In this document: positions 1 to 10,900 of the stretch, piece after piece
Numbering within the stretch: the first letter of the stretch is position 1
How the letters are laid out: each line of letters opens with the position of its first letter
Assembly (NCBI RefSeq): GCF_024606225.1
Contig: NZ_JAGRPU010000007.1
Coordinates: forward strand, 62,001-126,000
Source: Endozoicomonas sp. ISHI1
GTDB taxonomy: Bacteria > Pseudomonadota > Gammaproteobacteria > Pseudomonadales > Endozoicomonadaceae
Direction: 5' to 3'
DNA: 64,000 nt
The notes under the pieces: generated by a model
Seen by the model: only the letters and a program-made list of their open reading frames with translations
What the model was told of the DNA's origin: nothing
Databases searched by the model: none
Made by a program: the position numbers and the translations under genes

Positions 1-1
1 T

Positions 2-3000
2 GAGCTTGCAAAACTTCGTGTCGAAATGGAAAGTCTGGAAATTCAGGAACAGAAACTTCAGCAGGAAAGCAAGCGCATTCCAGCGCTGGAACGACCACTT
101 CATCATGCCAGAAATGTATATAACTCGAGGCTGGCAAGAGAACTTGGCATAGCTGACTGGGATGATACCCTGCCACAAGAAGAGCAAGCCAGACGCATCA
201 CAGAAAGAATTAATGAAATCTTGATGGCCACTGTCGCAACAGAACAGCATCAACTCAAAACCGTAACAACAAATCTGGCCGCTATTGAAGGCCAGCTCGG
301 TATTATTCCGGACAATAAAAACGATCTTGATGCCCGCTTTCAGTTGATTCAACAGCACCTGAAGCAGCAGGCAACCCGGATCGATCAAAAATATCTTCAG
401 CAACAGGTCGTCATGACAGAAACTGAAAAAACATCTGTAACCAAGGCTCAATTTGCAACCATTGCCGCACATTTAAACATTCAGGATTTTGACGACAAGG
501 CAGATATTGAGACTCAAAAGGCACTTCTGATTCAGAGACTTCAGACACAGAACACTCAAGGCGGAAAATTGAACGTTCATCAAGAACGTATCCTTCAGAA
601 AATTCAGGAGCTGAATGCTCAAAGCGGTCTTGGTAAAACCGACGACATACTCATGCAAAATGCTCTTTTGACAGTGTTTTATGGTGTGAAACTACCTGAA
701 GATAGCACAGTAGAGGATCGCATCGCACTGCTAGATACAATACATAAGAATGTACTTGAGAATGAACAAAAGCTTGCAAGTTTGGAAGAAGAGCTGGAAG
801 ACATCAGAACACCTGGCCATCCCAGAGCCAAGCCTGAAGTACTTGGTAAACTGAGTGCCGTGGAAGAAGCCCTGAAAATGGATGATCTCGATTTAGAGGA
901 CGATGAGTATTACCGTCATCACGAAATTTCCAGGGAGATGCAGATATCTATCACAGATGCCAGACAGCAGGCAGAGGAAGAGGCACAGAATATACTGAAA
1001 ACCGTAGAAGAAATGCTCCGGATCGAAGTCAATGAATGGGATGACAACGAAAAACGACTTGACAGGGTTCTCATAAAACTTGACGACGATGATGTCACCA
1101 AAAAAATGCTGGATGATATACATCACGCCCTCTGGAAAGATGACCTCGAACCTGGGGACAAGACAGATAAAGTTTGGAAGCTTCGCAAGCGTCTTACCTT
1201 TTATGCCACATACACGGATTTGCGAGCCTCAGAACAACAGACAGAGTTGCTTGACGCTGTAGAGTACGAGCTGGGGATTGACCGAAGTAAAAACGTTGCT
1301 GCCAAAGAAAGAGGTAAGCATTTAGTTGCTAAGCTGGCCGATGATCTGAATATAGAATTTGAAATAGATGCCAGCCTGAATGAACAGAAGGCTCTTCTGG
1401 AATACAGATTTCGGGAATTAAATTACGAAGTTGGCAAACCCTATGATGATGAAGGTATCAGAAGGGGAATAAATAATGAGATTGCCAGTCACCTGGGCAT
1501 TCAGGGCTATAAAGAGGATGCCCCTGCTCGTGATCAGATCTGTCTCATCAAAGAAACACTCGGACAACGGTATAGAGCAGCTTTAGAGGCGTTTCACCCC
1601 AGAGTAGATGACCGTATCGCAGTCATTAATGCTGAGCTTGACAGGCAAATGGCTCGTCTGGGATCTAAACCCCGATATGTTCTTGATCGTGAGCAAGCCA
1701 GAGCCAGAAGATACATAGAAAAAGCTGAAAGTGAGCTGGAGCAACTTCATCGCAGACTCAATGCTGTCCATAGTGAACAAGTGATAGTCGCACATTCTAA
1801 TGACGCCCCCCCTGACACGGATAAATACATCACGGCTCTCAATCAGGCAATGAAGCAGATTCAGACCGAATTGGGCCTGCCTCACGCTGAAAATCAAAAC
1901 TCTGAAGACCGATTAAACGACATCGAACGCTTCCTGCAGAGAAACGAGGACGATGCAGAAAGACAAGTGGAAATAATCCGGAAACTAAGAGCTGCCATTA
2001 AAGATCTGAAAATCCCTTTTGAAAATGCTCCTGATAATCTGTTAGCAGAAGATTGCATTGATGCCATTAGAGACTTTACAGCCTCTCATAGTCGGGACGA
2101 AGTCGATCACGCAATGGGCGAACTGCCTGAAACCAGGAAAAAGTACGCTCAGGTCACAAAATTTCTACGTGAGCATGATTTTGTAGAAATGGAATTGACC
2201 AATGCACAGACGGAAGAAAAGCAAGCACAAGAGGCTCTGGACACTAAAAATCAAGACATTGACAATTCCAAAGACAACGATCCGAAAGCTGAGACTACTC
2301 CAGAGCAGACCAGAGAAGTGCCGGATTTAGTCCTGAAACAGAAAAAAGCAAAAGTGTCAGAAGTACAAAAAGCTGTAGACGATCATGAAGCTGATCTTAA
2401 AGCCATCGAAGACGACATTGGTCTTAAGCCAGATCCCACTGACCGCATCGCTGACCGGCTTGATGCTCTGAAAAACAAACAAGTACAACTGGGCGGGGAT
2501 GATGGTGCTGGCGGCAAGATCCTGCAACTGACCAGGGAAAAGGACCGCTTGATAAAAAAAGTAGACGCAAAGAAGGCGGCAATAGAGACATTAAAGGAAG
2601 TCCTGAAAGCTACTGAGGAAGCCGTCGAAAAAGACGGTGGTCCCTTCCAGTACCACCCGAGACAAGCAAATATATTGGTCGATATCTATGCCTTCGTAAG
2701 GACGCACTCTCTCAAGAAGCAGGCTCTGGAAGCCGCAATGGGTTTGGCAGAATCAGCAGAAAAAAGCGGTAAGGTCAGACCCGATCTTCCAACTTTTGAC
2801 TTTGACGATGAATTTGCACCGATTCGCCTGAGAGCATTGGTCGGAGACGATCTGACGTTTAATCAGGCCAGACGGATTGTAGAAGTCTTCAAAAATCTGA
2901 AGACGACATTCATGTTCCAGCCTATAGAAGATCAGTCTCTGAATACCTTGGAAGAAGTCCAGGATCTGGCAGACTGGGCAAGGACTCACATTAAAACCGG

Positions 3001-4639
3001 GCCACAACACTACGACGATGAAATCCACGGCATGGGCGAAGCAGCTATTCATTACGTCGAGCATGAACCGGAAGACCTGAAAAGCTTCTCGGAGTACTTC
3101 GCTACCCGTTCTGCCAGTGGTAACAGGATCATCGCTCTGCTGCATGAAGGTCTGATCAGCAAGGTTGAACTAGAGCACTACATAAAGACCGTCAGAGGTG
3201 TCGACGGTTATCAGACAGTGGATGAATTTGAGCACTTCCTTGGCTATAAACACGGCGTCAAGGTGCCTGAGTTCAAGAAGGTTCTTCAAATGCTATCCGA
3301 CAAAGGTACTGAACAGTTCATGCAGGGTGCCTTTGCTCCTGTGACCGTCACTGCCACTGGACCGGCGGGTATGAAAGAGTCTGTTACCGGCATGAAAGAG
3401 TACGCCGCTGCGGTCATCGCCAACTACGTTCTTGACGATATTGCCTTTGAAAATGGCCGCAAGACGGCAGCATTCCTGACCAATGTACAGGATACCCTGA
3501 CACCTTATGCTCATGCTGCGGGAATATCTGAATCAGAACTGATCCAGGCTATCCATGGCACATTAATGCAGGCTCATGCTGCAGCGGTTGAACGACAGCT
3601 GTATGATTACTGGATCAGACCTTCAGCCTTCCTGGCACAGGCGGTCACTTGGTACTACTCCAGCTACAAACCTCTATTGGTGACCCTGACCGCCCTGGAG
3701 GCTGTCGACATATCGCTCTCAAACATGGCGTACCTCTATCTTCTTGATCTGACCAACAGGGGTGATTACACGCACAGGATGCTCACACCTTTTCAGCACT
3801 GGCTGGAACGCTACGGTGTAGATCTTGACCGAACCAGCCAATATGCCTATCACCGTGAAATTGAAAAAATCTCTGAGTTAGGCGGGCTGGCAATGCCACT
3901 GGGCAAAGCTGCCTCCTCAGTCATTCTGTTGAAAACCGGCTCTCTGTTGTTTGCCAGACAATACGACGCCAACCCCCACAGGTATCGCAGTATTTTTCGT
4001 CTAATTCCCGAAATAGTGAAATCCATGGGTTCCGGACAAGGGGTTCAGATACCGCTGCTGCACAGAATCACGCCAGAAAAAGTGAAAACCCTGGCCTCTG
4101 CCACAGCCGGTCTGGTGCTGGGTCCGATAGCCACGGCCGGAGCATACGTCTACGGTCTTGTATCCGGGTTCACCTATGCTCAAACCTTCGGATTCGCTCT
4201 GGCGTCGAGTCTCACTTTCGACTTCTTCATGAACGACAACAAGATGCTCACTCAATGGCTGGGTGGGCCTCTTGGTCGTAGTCTTGACAAGTTTAATCGC
4301 TGGAGAGGCATGGGTGAAACGGAATCTGACTATGTGAAACGCACCGCCATTGCCACGCCTCAGGGCTTCAATGAAACGGATGAGGAGTATGCCAACCGTG
4401 TTAAAGCAAACAACGTAATGCATGGCTGGACGCGGAACGAGCATTATCTCCAGTTTCGTGAACGACGTGATCGCAGCATGAAGATGTATGAGCATGGCTG
4501 GGAGAAATACTTCAGGGACAATGTGCCTCAATGGTCATTTTCCCACGCAGAAAGTATTCCGTACTTTTACACTCTGGGCGCCTTCTACGAAGGGCAAAAG
4601 AGCGGTGGCAAGAGAGCCACAAAGACTGTAGCTGAGTAA
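2..4639 (+). CDS. P1: giant paralog family protein, 3' part only (5' end outside window)
   Basis: This is the C-terminal 1545 codons of a giant array protein. The frame is open from base 2 (ELAKLRVEM), so the ATG at base 26 is internal and not a start. Order seen: coiled coil; one copy of the 175-residue module (LGIADWDDT near base 150); the RTPGHP cassette near base 810; the KPRYVLDRE segment near 1665; a Gly-rich GDDGAGGKI loop near 2500; then the family C-terminal region from about 2640 (FQYHP, then FDFDDEFAPIRL near 2805). Two Ala/Gly-rich hydrophobic stretches lie at about 4085-4215. The protein stops at KTVAE, without the extended tail or ER-retention-like ending of some paralogs. Bases 2930-3000 are nearly identical to P3, suggesting gene conversion. 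No enzyme motif was recognised; function unknown. Confidence 0.9.
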   Translation, partial: ELAKLRVEMESLEIQEQKLQQESKRIPALERPLHHARNVYNSRLARELGIADWDDTLPQEEQARRITERINEILMATVATEQHQLKTVTTNLAAIEGQLGIIPDNKNDLDARFQLIQQHLKQQATRIDQKYLQQQVVMTETEKTSVTKAQFATIAAHLNIQDFDDKADIETQKALLIQRLQTQNTQGGKLNVHQERILQKIQELNAQSGLGKTDDILMQNALLTVFYGVKLPEDSTVEDRIALLDTIHKNVLENEQKLASLEEELEDIRTPGHPRAKPEVLGKLSAVEEALKMDDLDLEDDEYYRHHEISREMQISITDARQQAEEEAQNILKTVEEMLRIEVNEWDDNEKRLDRVLIKLDDDDVTKKMLDDIHHALWKDDLEPGDKTDKVWKLRKRLTFYATYTDLRASEQQTELLDAVEYELGIDRSKNVAAKERGKHLVAKLADDLNIEFEIDASLNEQKALLEYRFRELNYEVGKPYDDEGIRRGINNEIASHLGIQGYKEDAPARDQICLIKETLGQRYRAALEAFHPRVDDRIAVINAELDRQMARLGSKPRYVLDREQARARRYIEKAESELEQLHRRLNAVHSEQVIVAHSNDAPPDTDKYITALNQAMKQIQTELGLPHAENQNSEDRLNDIERFLQRNEDDAERQVEIIRKLRAAIKDLKIPFENAPDNLLAEDCIDAIRDFTASHSRDEVDHAMGELPETRKKYAQVTKFLREHDFVEMELTNAQTEEKQAQEALDTKNQDIDNSKDNDPKAETTPEQTREVPDLVLKQKKAKVSEVQKAVDDHEADLKAIEDDIGLKPDPTDRIADRLDALKNKQVQLGGDDGAGGKILQLTREKDRLIKKVDAKKAAIETLKEVLKATEEAVEKDGGPFQYHPRQANILVDIYAFVRTHSLKKQALEAAMGLAESAEKSGKVRPDLPTFDFDDEFAPIRLRALVGDDLTFNQARRIVEVFKNLKTTFMFQPIEDQSLNTLEEVQDLADWARTHIKTGPQHYDDEIHGMGEAAIHYVEHEPEDLKSFSEYFATRSASGNRIIALLHEGLISKVELEHYIKTVRGVDGYQTVDEFEHFLGYKHGVKVPEFKKVLQMLSDKGTEQFMQGAFAPVTVTATGPAGMKESVTGMKEYAAAVIANYVLDDIAFENGRKTAAFLTNVQDTLTPYAHAAGISESELIQAIHGTLMQAHAAAVERQLYDYWIRPSAFLAQAVTWYYSSYKPLLVTLTALEAVDISLSNMAYLYLLDLTNRGDYTHRMLTPFQHWLERYGVDLDRTSQYAYHREIEKISELGGLAMPLGKAASSVILLKTGSLLFARQYDANPHRYRSIFRLIPEIVKSMGSGQGVQIPLLHRITPEKVKTLASATAGLVLGPIATAGAYVYGLVSGFTYAQTFGFALASSLTFDFFMNDNKMLTQWLGGPLGRSLDKFNRWRGMGETESDYVKRTAIATPQGFNETDEEYANRVKANNVMHGWTRNEHYLQFRERRDRSMKMYEHGWEKYFRDNVPQWSFSHAESIPYFYTLGAFYEGQKSGGKRATKTVAE

Positions 4640-4724
4640 CCCCTTACAGAGCAATTAAACCCCGTTAGAAACTATGTATGTCCCCCCTTCCTGAAAAAAC
4701 AAATCAATTTTATTGGCATTCCAC

Positions 4725-4804
4725 TTTGCCATTGTGAACAAAATTCGCTCAACAGCCTACCGGATTTGCCAATGTGAACTAAATTCTCTCAACAGCTCAT
4801 CGGA
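4725..4804 (+). repeat. Two tandem copies of the 40-bp intergenic repeat
   Basis: Two adjacent 40-bp units each begin TTTGCCA, carry a core close to GAACTAAATTC and end in CGGA. The same unit occurs upstream of P4, P8, P9 and P10. The core has GAA and TTC arms five bases apart, as an operator might, but no known regulator site was recognised. Confidence 0.8.
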
Positions 4805-4910
4805 ACAGCAATGAGCGATTAACAGCCATCGGCGATTAAAAGTTGCTTCTTTGCCCGGTGTAGCAATCACTTTTCACGGTAATAAAAGTACTCAACTCTG
4901 AGGTAGTAGA
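4805..4910 (+). promoter_or_regulatory. Class 1 leader of P2 with ribosome binding site
   Basis: The block around 4855-4910 is shared with the leaders of P3, P8, P9, P10 and P11. It contains CACTTTTCACGGTAATAAAA, in which TAATAA could be a -10 box, though no convincing -35 hexamer stands 17 bp upstream. It ends with CTGAGGTAGTAGA before the ATG; GAGG lies 7 nt from the start. Conservation across paralogs is seen; the promoter role is inferred. Confidence 0.5.
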
Positions 4911-7900
4911 ATGACAAATGCTCCCCCCAATGCATTAAGTCTTGCAGTGGCCATTGCAATCTGTTCATCCGTCATTGGTACGCAGGCGCTGGCGGATCGC
5001 AGGCTGCAGACAAAATCTACCGATATTCAGAGCAATGGATATGCGGAATTTACCCGGAGTGAGGTCATAGTCAGGCCAACTTTAGGTGATGACCAGCAGC
5101 CAATACCCAAATCCTTTACTACCACTTACCCTGATCAGGCTCAAGCCAGGGCTGGCTATGACATACCTTCTGAAGGCTTCACAGACACTCTTTCTGGCAT
5201 CGTCGGTGGCGTTTCAACTGTCGATCTGTTTGAAACAGACGACAATGACGTTGCTCAGAAATACACCAAAGTCCTCAAGGTAGGAGATGAGGGGGTCTTC
5301 CGGTTCACCCATAACCTTGCAGAAGAGAAACTGGCCATTGAGGTCAGAAACGGAATGACCGATCAGGAGTCAATTAATGCTGTTCGTACTCAATTGAATG
5401 GCATCCATTCCCTGGAAAAGTTCACAAAAATCGCCAGTCCCGAACAACTGGCCGGAGTGCTGAAAGTTGCGAATAGAAGAGCAGGAAACCTTGGCGCAAG
5501 TAATGACTACGTCGCCCTTGCCACCGTTCAAGTAAACGAAGTTAAAGTGAACGGGCGCACCTTTATGCGTCTTATCGCTGGAGGCGATCAGCCCCCAGAA
5601 CTGCGCCGCCTGGATCAATCGTTGTTTGTCAATGAAGAGACGCTTTTAGCAGCAGCCACCTCCGCCTATACCCAGGTTCATGTTCTGGGGGAAGATTTAC
5701 AACAGGAAGCTCTGAATGAGCTTTTTTACTACCGTAAACCCGTCGGCTATGTTGTATACGTCGAGGATGAGACCAGGGCATATCCCGTACCTGAGGGTTA
5801 TCCAAAGCTGGAAGTGACTGAGGCTCCGGGAGAGGTGATTGTTTTTCGTGGTCAGAAGCAGAATTCGGCCGATGTCGCTTTTGTGGAAAATCTCTACAAC
5901 ATGTTTGCGGAAGAATTTTCCAGCATACCCCCTTCTGAAGCGAGAGCACAGATTAGAAAAGACAAAGTCAAAAGCTACCAGTACGTCATTCGAAACAGGC
6001 AGATGGAACTGCTGGAGGGGATAGCTGCATGGCACAATGCTCAACTTAACGAAGACGGACAAACGACGCTTATATACGAAGATGAACTGAGGCTGATTGC
6101 ACAGTTCGAATATATCCAGCAGGCATTGACCAATGCTACTCCAGGCCAGGCAGATGAATTTGAATTGACAGTAAGACAAATCGAAGCCGCTATGTCAGCC
6201 TCCACGGCAAGCTGGATGCATAATCAACTCGAAAAACACTTTGGTTTCAAACCCGTATTTAGAAATCTTCTAAGCAATCGGTATTTTGTTGAAAATATTC
6301 ATGAGGTTGAAGGCGATAACACCGAAATGCCTGACGATCCATTAAGCGAAGACGAAAGCATTGCTGCCAAACTCACCGATGACATACCCAGACAGCAGAT
6401 TGATGATGAGCCTGTGCAGAATCGCAAAGTGATAGAGGCACAGCAAAACCAGTTACAGAAACTTCAGCAGGAATTCGAAAAAACCCCAGAGCAGGAAAAG
6501 CAAGTTTTTCAAGTCAGTAGATTTTTCATAAAAAATCAAAATGCTTATTCGGCGGCAAAGCTTGGTATTGATGACTGGGATGATACCCAGCCACTGGAAG
6601 AGCAAGCCAGACTCATCAAAATAAAAATTCATGAAATCTACACATCGATGGCCGGAGCGGGACAGCCTGATGAAGAAGCTGTAAAAGCAAAACCGACGGC
6701 CATTGGTGGCAAGCGCGGTATTGCTTCGGTCAATCAAAATCATCTGGGTACCCTTCAGTTCGTTCATCAGCGGCTGCAATTTGACAAAACACTGGCCGAT
6801 GAGGAAGTCCGGGAAAAACTAGCTGTCTTTGAAGGTTACCTCGGTCTGGTTCCGGAAAACAAAGATCACCTTGAAGCCCGTCACCAGGCCATTCAAAAGC
6901 ACCTTAAACAGCAGGTACTTGAGGTTCAGGATCTTCAGCTCCAACAAGAGATAGAAGAACATAAAAACCATTTACAGAAACTTCAGCAGGACGTCGAACA
7001 AATTCCAAAGCTGGAAAGGCGAGTTTATCGAGTCAGAAGATTATTCATAAGAGCTCAAAACGCTTATACAGCAGCAAAGCTTGGTATTGATGACTGGGAT
7101 AATACCCGACACTTGGCAGAACAATCCAGAATCATCGAATTAAAAACTCATGAAATCTACACATCAATGGTCGCAGCAGGACAGCCTGATGAAGAAGCTG
7201 TAAAAGCAAAACCCACGGCCATTGGTGGCAAGCGCGTTATTGCTTCGGTCAATAAAAACCATCTGAGTACCCTTCAGTTCGTTCATCAGCAGCTGCAACA
7301 GGACACAGAACTGTCCGATGACGAAGTCCGGGAAAAACTAGCTATCTTTGAAGGTTACCTCGGTCTGGTTCCGGACAACAAAGATCACCTTGAAGCCCGT
7401 CACCAGGCCATTCAGCAGTACCTTGAACAGCTGGAACTTGAGATCGATCAACAATATCTTCAGTTTCAACAAGAGCAGGAAAAACAGAAAAGCCTTTTAC
7501 AGAAACTTCAGCAGAGAATCGAACAAATTCCAAAGCTGGAACAACAAGTTCGTGATGCCATTGAAGATGCTAAAAAAGCTCGCAACGCTCAAACAGCAGC
7601 AAAGCTTGGTATTCGTGACTGGGATGAGAACCAACCACTGGAAGAACAAGTCAGGCTCATCGGAAAAAAAATGCATGAAATCATTCAGGCAGTGCCCGCA
7701 ACATCTACCACAATAGAACAGCCTGGTGAAGATGATGTAGAAGCAAAACAGGCACCGATTGAGTTTGTTATTTCCCCGCGCGATGAGAAGGGTCCGAGAA
7801 CCCGGCTTGATTACATTCAACAATTTCTGCAACAGATGCCAGACCCCATTGATGAGGAAGCCCGACTGGCTAAAGTTGAAACTCTGCTCGGCCTGGTGCC

Positions 7901-10900
7901 GAAAAACGAAGATGACCATGAAACCCGTCATCAGGCCATTAAGCAGCACCTTAAACAGCGAGGACTTGAGGCCGTTAAACGATATGTTGAGAATCAAAAG
8001 CCGGAAGAAAAGAAAACATGGGCACAGAATGCTCATCACCTGATCGATCTAAATCCATCGCTTGAAAAACAGGTCCTTCATGCCAGAGCAGAAGCCACAA
8101 ACAATCGCAACGCAGAAATAGCAGCAGAGCTTGGTATTGATGACTGGGATAATACCCAGCTACCCTGGGAACAAGCCAGACTCATCAGGGAGAAAATTCG
8201 TAAATTCAAGCAATTGATTCCCGCAACAGGACAGCCTGATGAAGAAGCTGTAAGAGCAAGACCGGCAACCATTGGAAGCAAGCGCAGTATTACTTCGATC
8301 AATGAAGACGATCAAGCTGTCGCTCAGTTCATTCGACAGCAGCTGCAACAAGATGAAAAACTGGCCGAAGAGGAAGCCCGCAAAAAACTGGCTTTTTTTG
8401 AAAGTAAGCTCGACCTGATTCCGGAAAACAAAGATGACCTTGCAGCCCGTCATCAGAACCTGCGGGAACGCATCAGTCAGCAGTTCAGTGAGGCCTATGG
8501 ACAACATCTTCTGACTCAACAAGAATTGGCAGGACGGAGAAGATGGTTAAATCATATTCAGGAAGAAGTCGAACGAATTCCAATACTGAGAAAAGAAGTT
8601 CGTGAAGCAGTAGCAGCAACCAGACAAGAGTGCTACGTTCAAATAGCAGCAGCGCTTGAAATTAATAACTGGGATGTTACCTGGCCACCCGAAAAACAAG
8701 CCAGACTTATCATAGAGAAAGTTCATGAAATCAAACGACAACCAGCCGCAACATCAATTACCGCAACATCAATTACCGCAACATCAATTGCCACAACATC
8801 AATTGCTGCAACACCAGTTGCCGCAACACCGGTTGCTGCAACGTCAATCGCCGCAACATCAATTGCCGCAACATCAACTGCCCTAAAACCAGTTGTCGCA
8901 ACAGATTCCTTAGAAGAGCAGCCTGGGGAAGAAGCTGTAAAAGAGGCACTGGCGACCATTGAAAGTAAGCTCGATATTACTCCAGACAATGAAAACGATC
9001 TGCATGCCCGCTTTCATTCCATTCAGCAGCAACTGGAACAAAATGAAGAACGAACCAATCGGATGATCCAGAATAATCTGGCTGACATTGAATTGAAGCT
9101 CGGTCTGGTCCCGGATAACGGAAAGACCCCTGAAGTCCGTCACCAAGCTATCATGGAATGTCTAAAGCAGCTGATAGCTCAGGTCGATCAGGCACATCAT
9201 AAACTTACGACAATGGATGATGAACTTGAAATTCCGCATCAGAGAGTTGAGACATTGAGAGATCAAAAGGATTTTGAAGGCTCTTTCACCCCTTCCAAAA
9301 AAGGTGCTCTGGCAACGGTTCCCGGTATTGAGCAGGCTGAAGACACCACATCAGAAGACCTCACCCTTCTGGAATTAAAAGTGCGTGGCAAGCTCATAAG
9401 GATTAAAGTGCTGGAAAGAGAACTGGCTGACATGAGAACACCAGGCCACCCCATAGCCAGGTCTGAAGTACTTGAGACACTGAGTGACGTGGAAGAAGCC
9501 CTTGAGATGAGTGACCTTGATGAAAGCAATGATGTCCATCTTCGTCGCCAGAAAATTTCTGAACACATGCATGCATTCATCAGAGAAGCCAGACAGCGGA
9601 TAGAGGAAGAGGCTCTGAACATACTGAAAGCCGTAGAAGAAATACTCACCATCGAAGTCAATGAAGAGGATGACAAAACTACGAGATTCATCAGGGTTCG
9701 TAAAATCCTTGACGACAATGATCTCCCGAATTACATGGCGGATAAGATAGACAGTACCCTTTGGGCAACTGGAGGCGAAACTCCGGACGAGAAGCACCTC
9801 AAACTCAAGAGGCTTCTTGCCCATCTTCACTATAAAGTCGAAGGCCCGGAACCGGATGAGCATGCCAGAGAACAACAGACAGAACAGCTGGCAGCATTAG
9901 AAGAAATACTCAACATCAAATCTGAAGAGAGTGAAAAAGCAGAAAGATTTGCCCGGGTTGTTAAAATACTTCGCTTCACTGATATCCCGGAATACACGCT
10001 GGATCAGATAGATCAAAGCCTCTGGAAAGAAGACAGCAAAGCACTCAGCGAATGGGGTCTTAAGCTCAGGAAGCTTCGTGCAAGTCTTGCCTACAAGATC
10101 GAAGATTCATACCTGGATAAGCAAGCCAGAAAACGACAGTCGAGGCTGCTTAATATCGTAGAAGACGAACTGGATATCGACATCATTGAAAACGTTACTG
10201 CCAAAAAAAAGGGCAAGGCTCTCACTGCCAAACTGGCTGACGAGCTGAAAGTAGAGTTTGAAGAGGGTGACCTGTCTTATCAGAAGGAGGCTCTGAAAGC
10301 CAAAGTTCAGACATTAATGGATGAAGTAGACGAAAGTTACGACGATGCAGATGCCAAACAAGCCAGAAACAATGAAGTGGCTCATCAACTCAACATTGAG
10401 GGCTATAAAGATGATGCCACTATCGAAAACCAGAACCGTCTGATTGAAGCAAAACTCAAACAACTGTTCAAAGAAATTCTCAATGCGGGTAAGCCCGACG
10501 TTCATTCGCGTATCGCAACCATTGAAAAAGAACTTGACATGCAAATGGCTCGCCTGGGACCTAAACCACGATACGTCCTTGATCGTGAGTTAGCCGTGGC
10601 CAGACGGGCAATTGAAGAAGCTGAAAGAGAGCTGTCTGGTGTTTATCACAAGCTTAAGAAGCTTCAAGGCAAACAACTGAAATTTGTGATTCATGACACG
10701 ATCACCCCTATCTCGGAAGAAGGCGACACAGCTCTCAATCGGGCAATGAAACGAATTCAGACCGATTTGGGTCTACCCGCAGGTGATGAACAACCCCCCG
10801 AAGAGAGGTTAGAGGACATCAGTCATTTCCTGCAGCGATACGGTGCAGAAAGACTAGGTCATGCTGCTAACAAACTGAAAGCTGTCGTAAAAAATCTGCA

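Noticed and set aside
26-28. ATG at 26 as the start of P1
   Set aside because: The frame is open upstream to base 2 in continuous coiled coil, and the family signal peptide and N-terminal region are missing, so the true start lies before the window.
4725-4804. CRISPR-like or attachment site for the 40-bp repeats
   Set aside because: Copies are directly adjacent without spacers, occur in several promoters, and no integrase or cas gene is present.
8740-8990. Ala/Val/Ile-rich antisense frames across the VNTRs (also at 24101-24604, 43880-44116, 57160-57522)
   Set aside because: They are the complement of the 15-bp repeats and owe their openness to the repeat composition.
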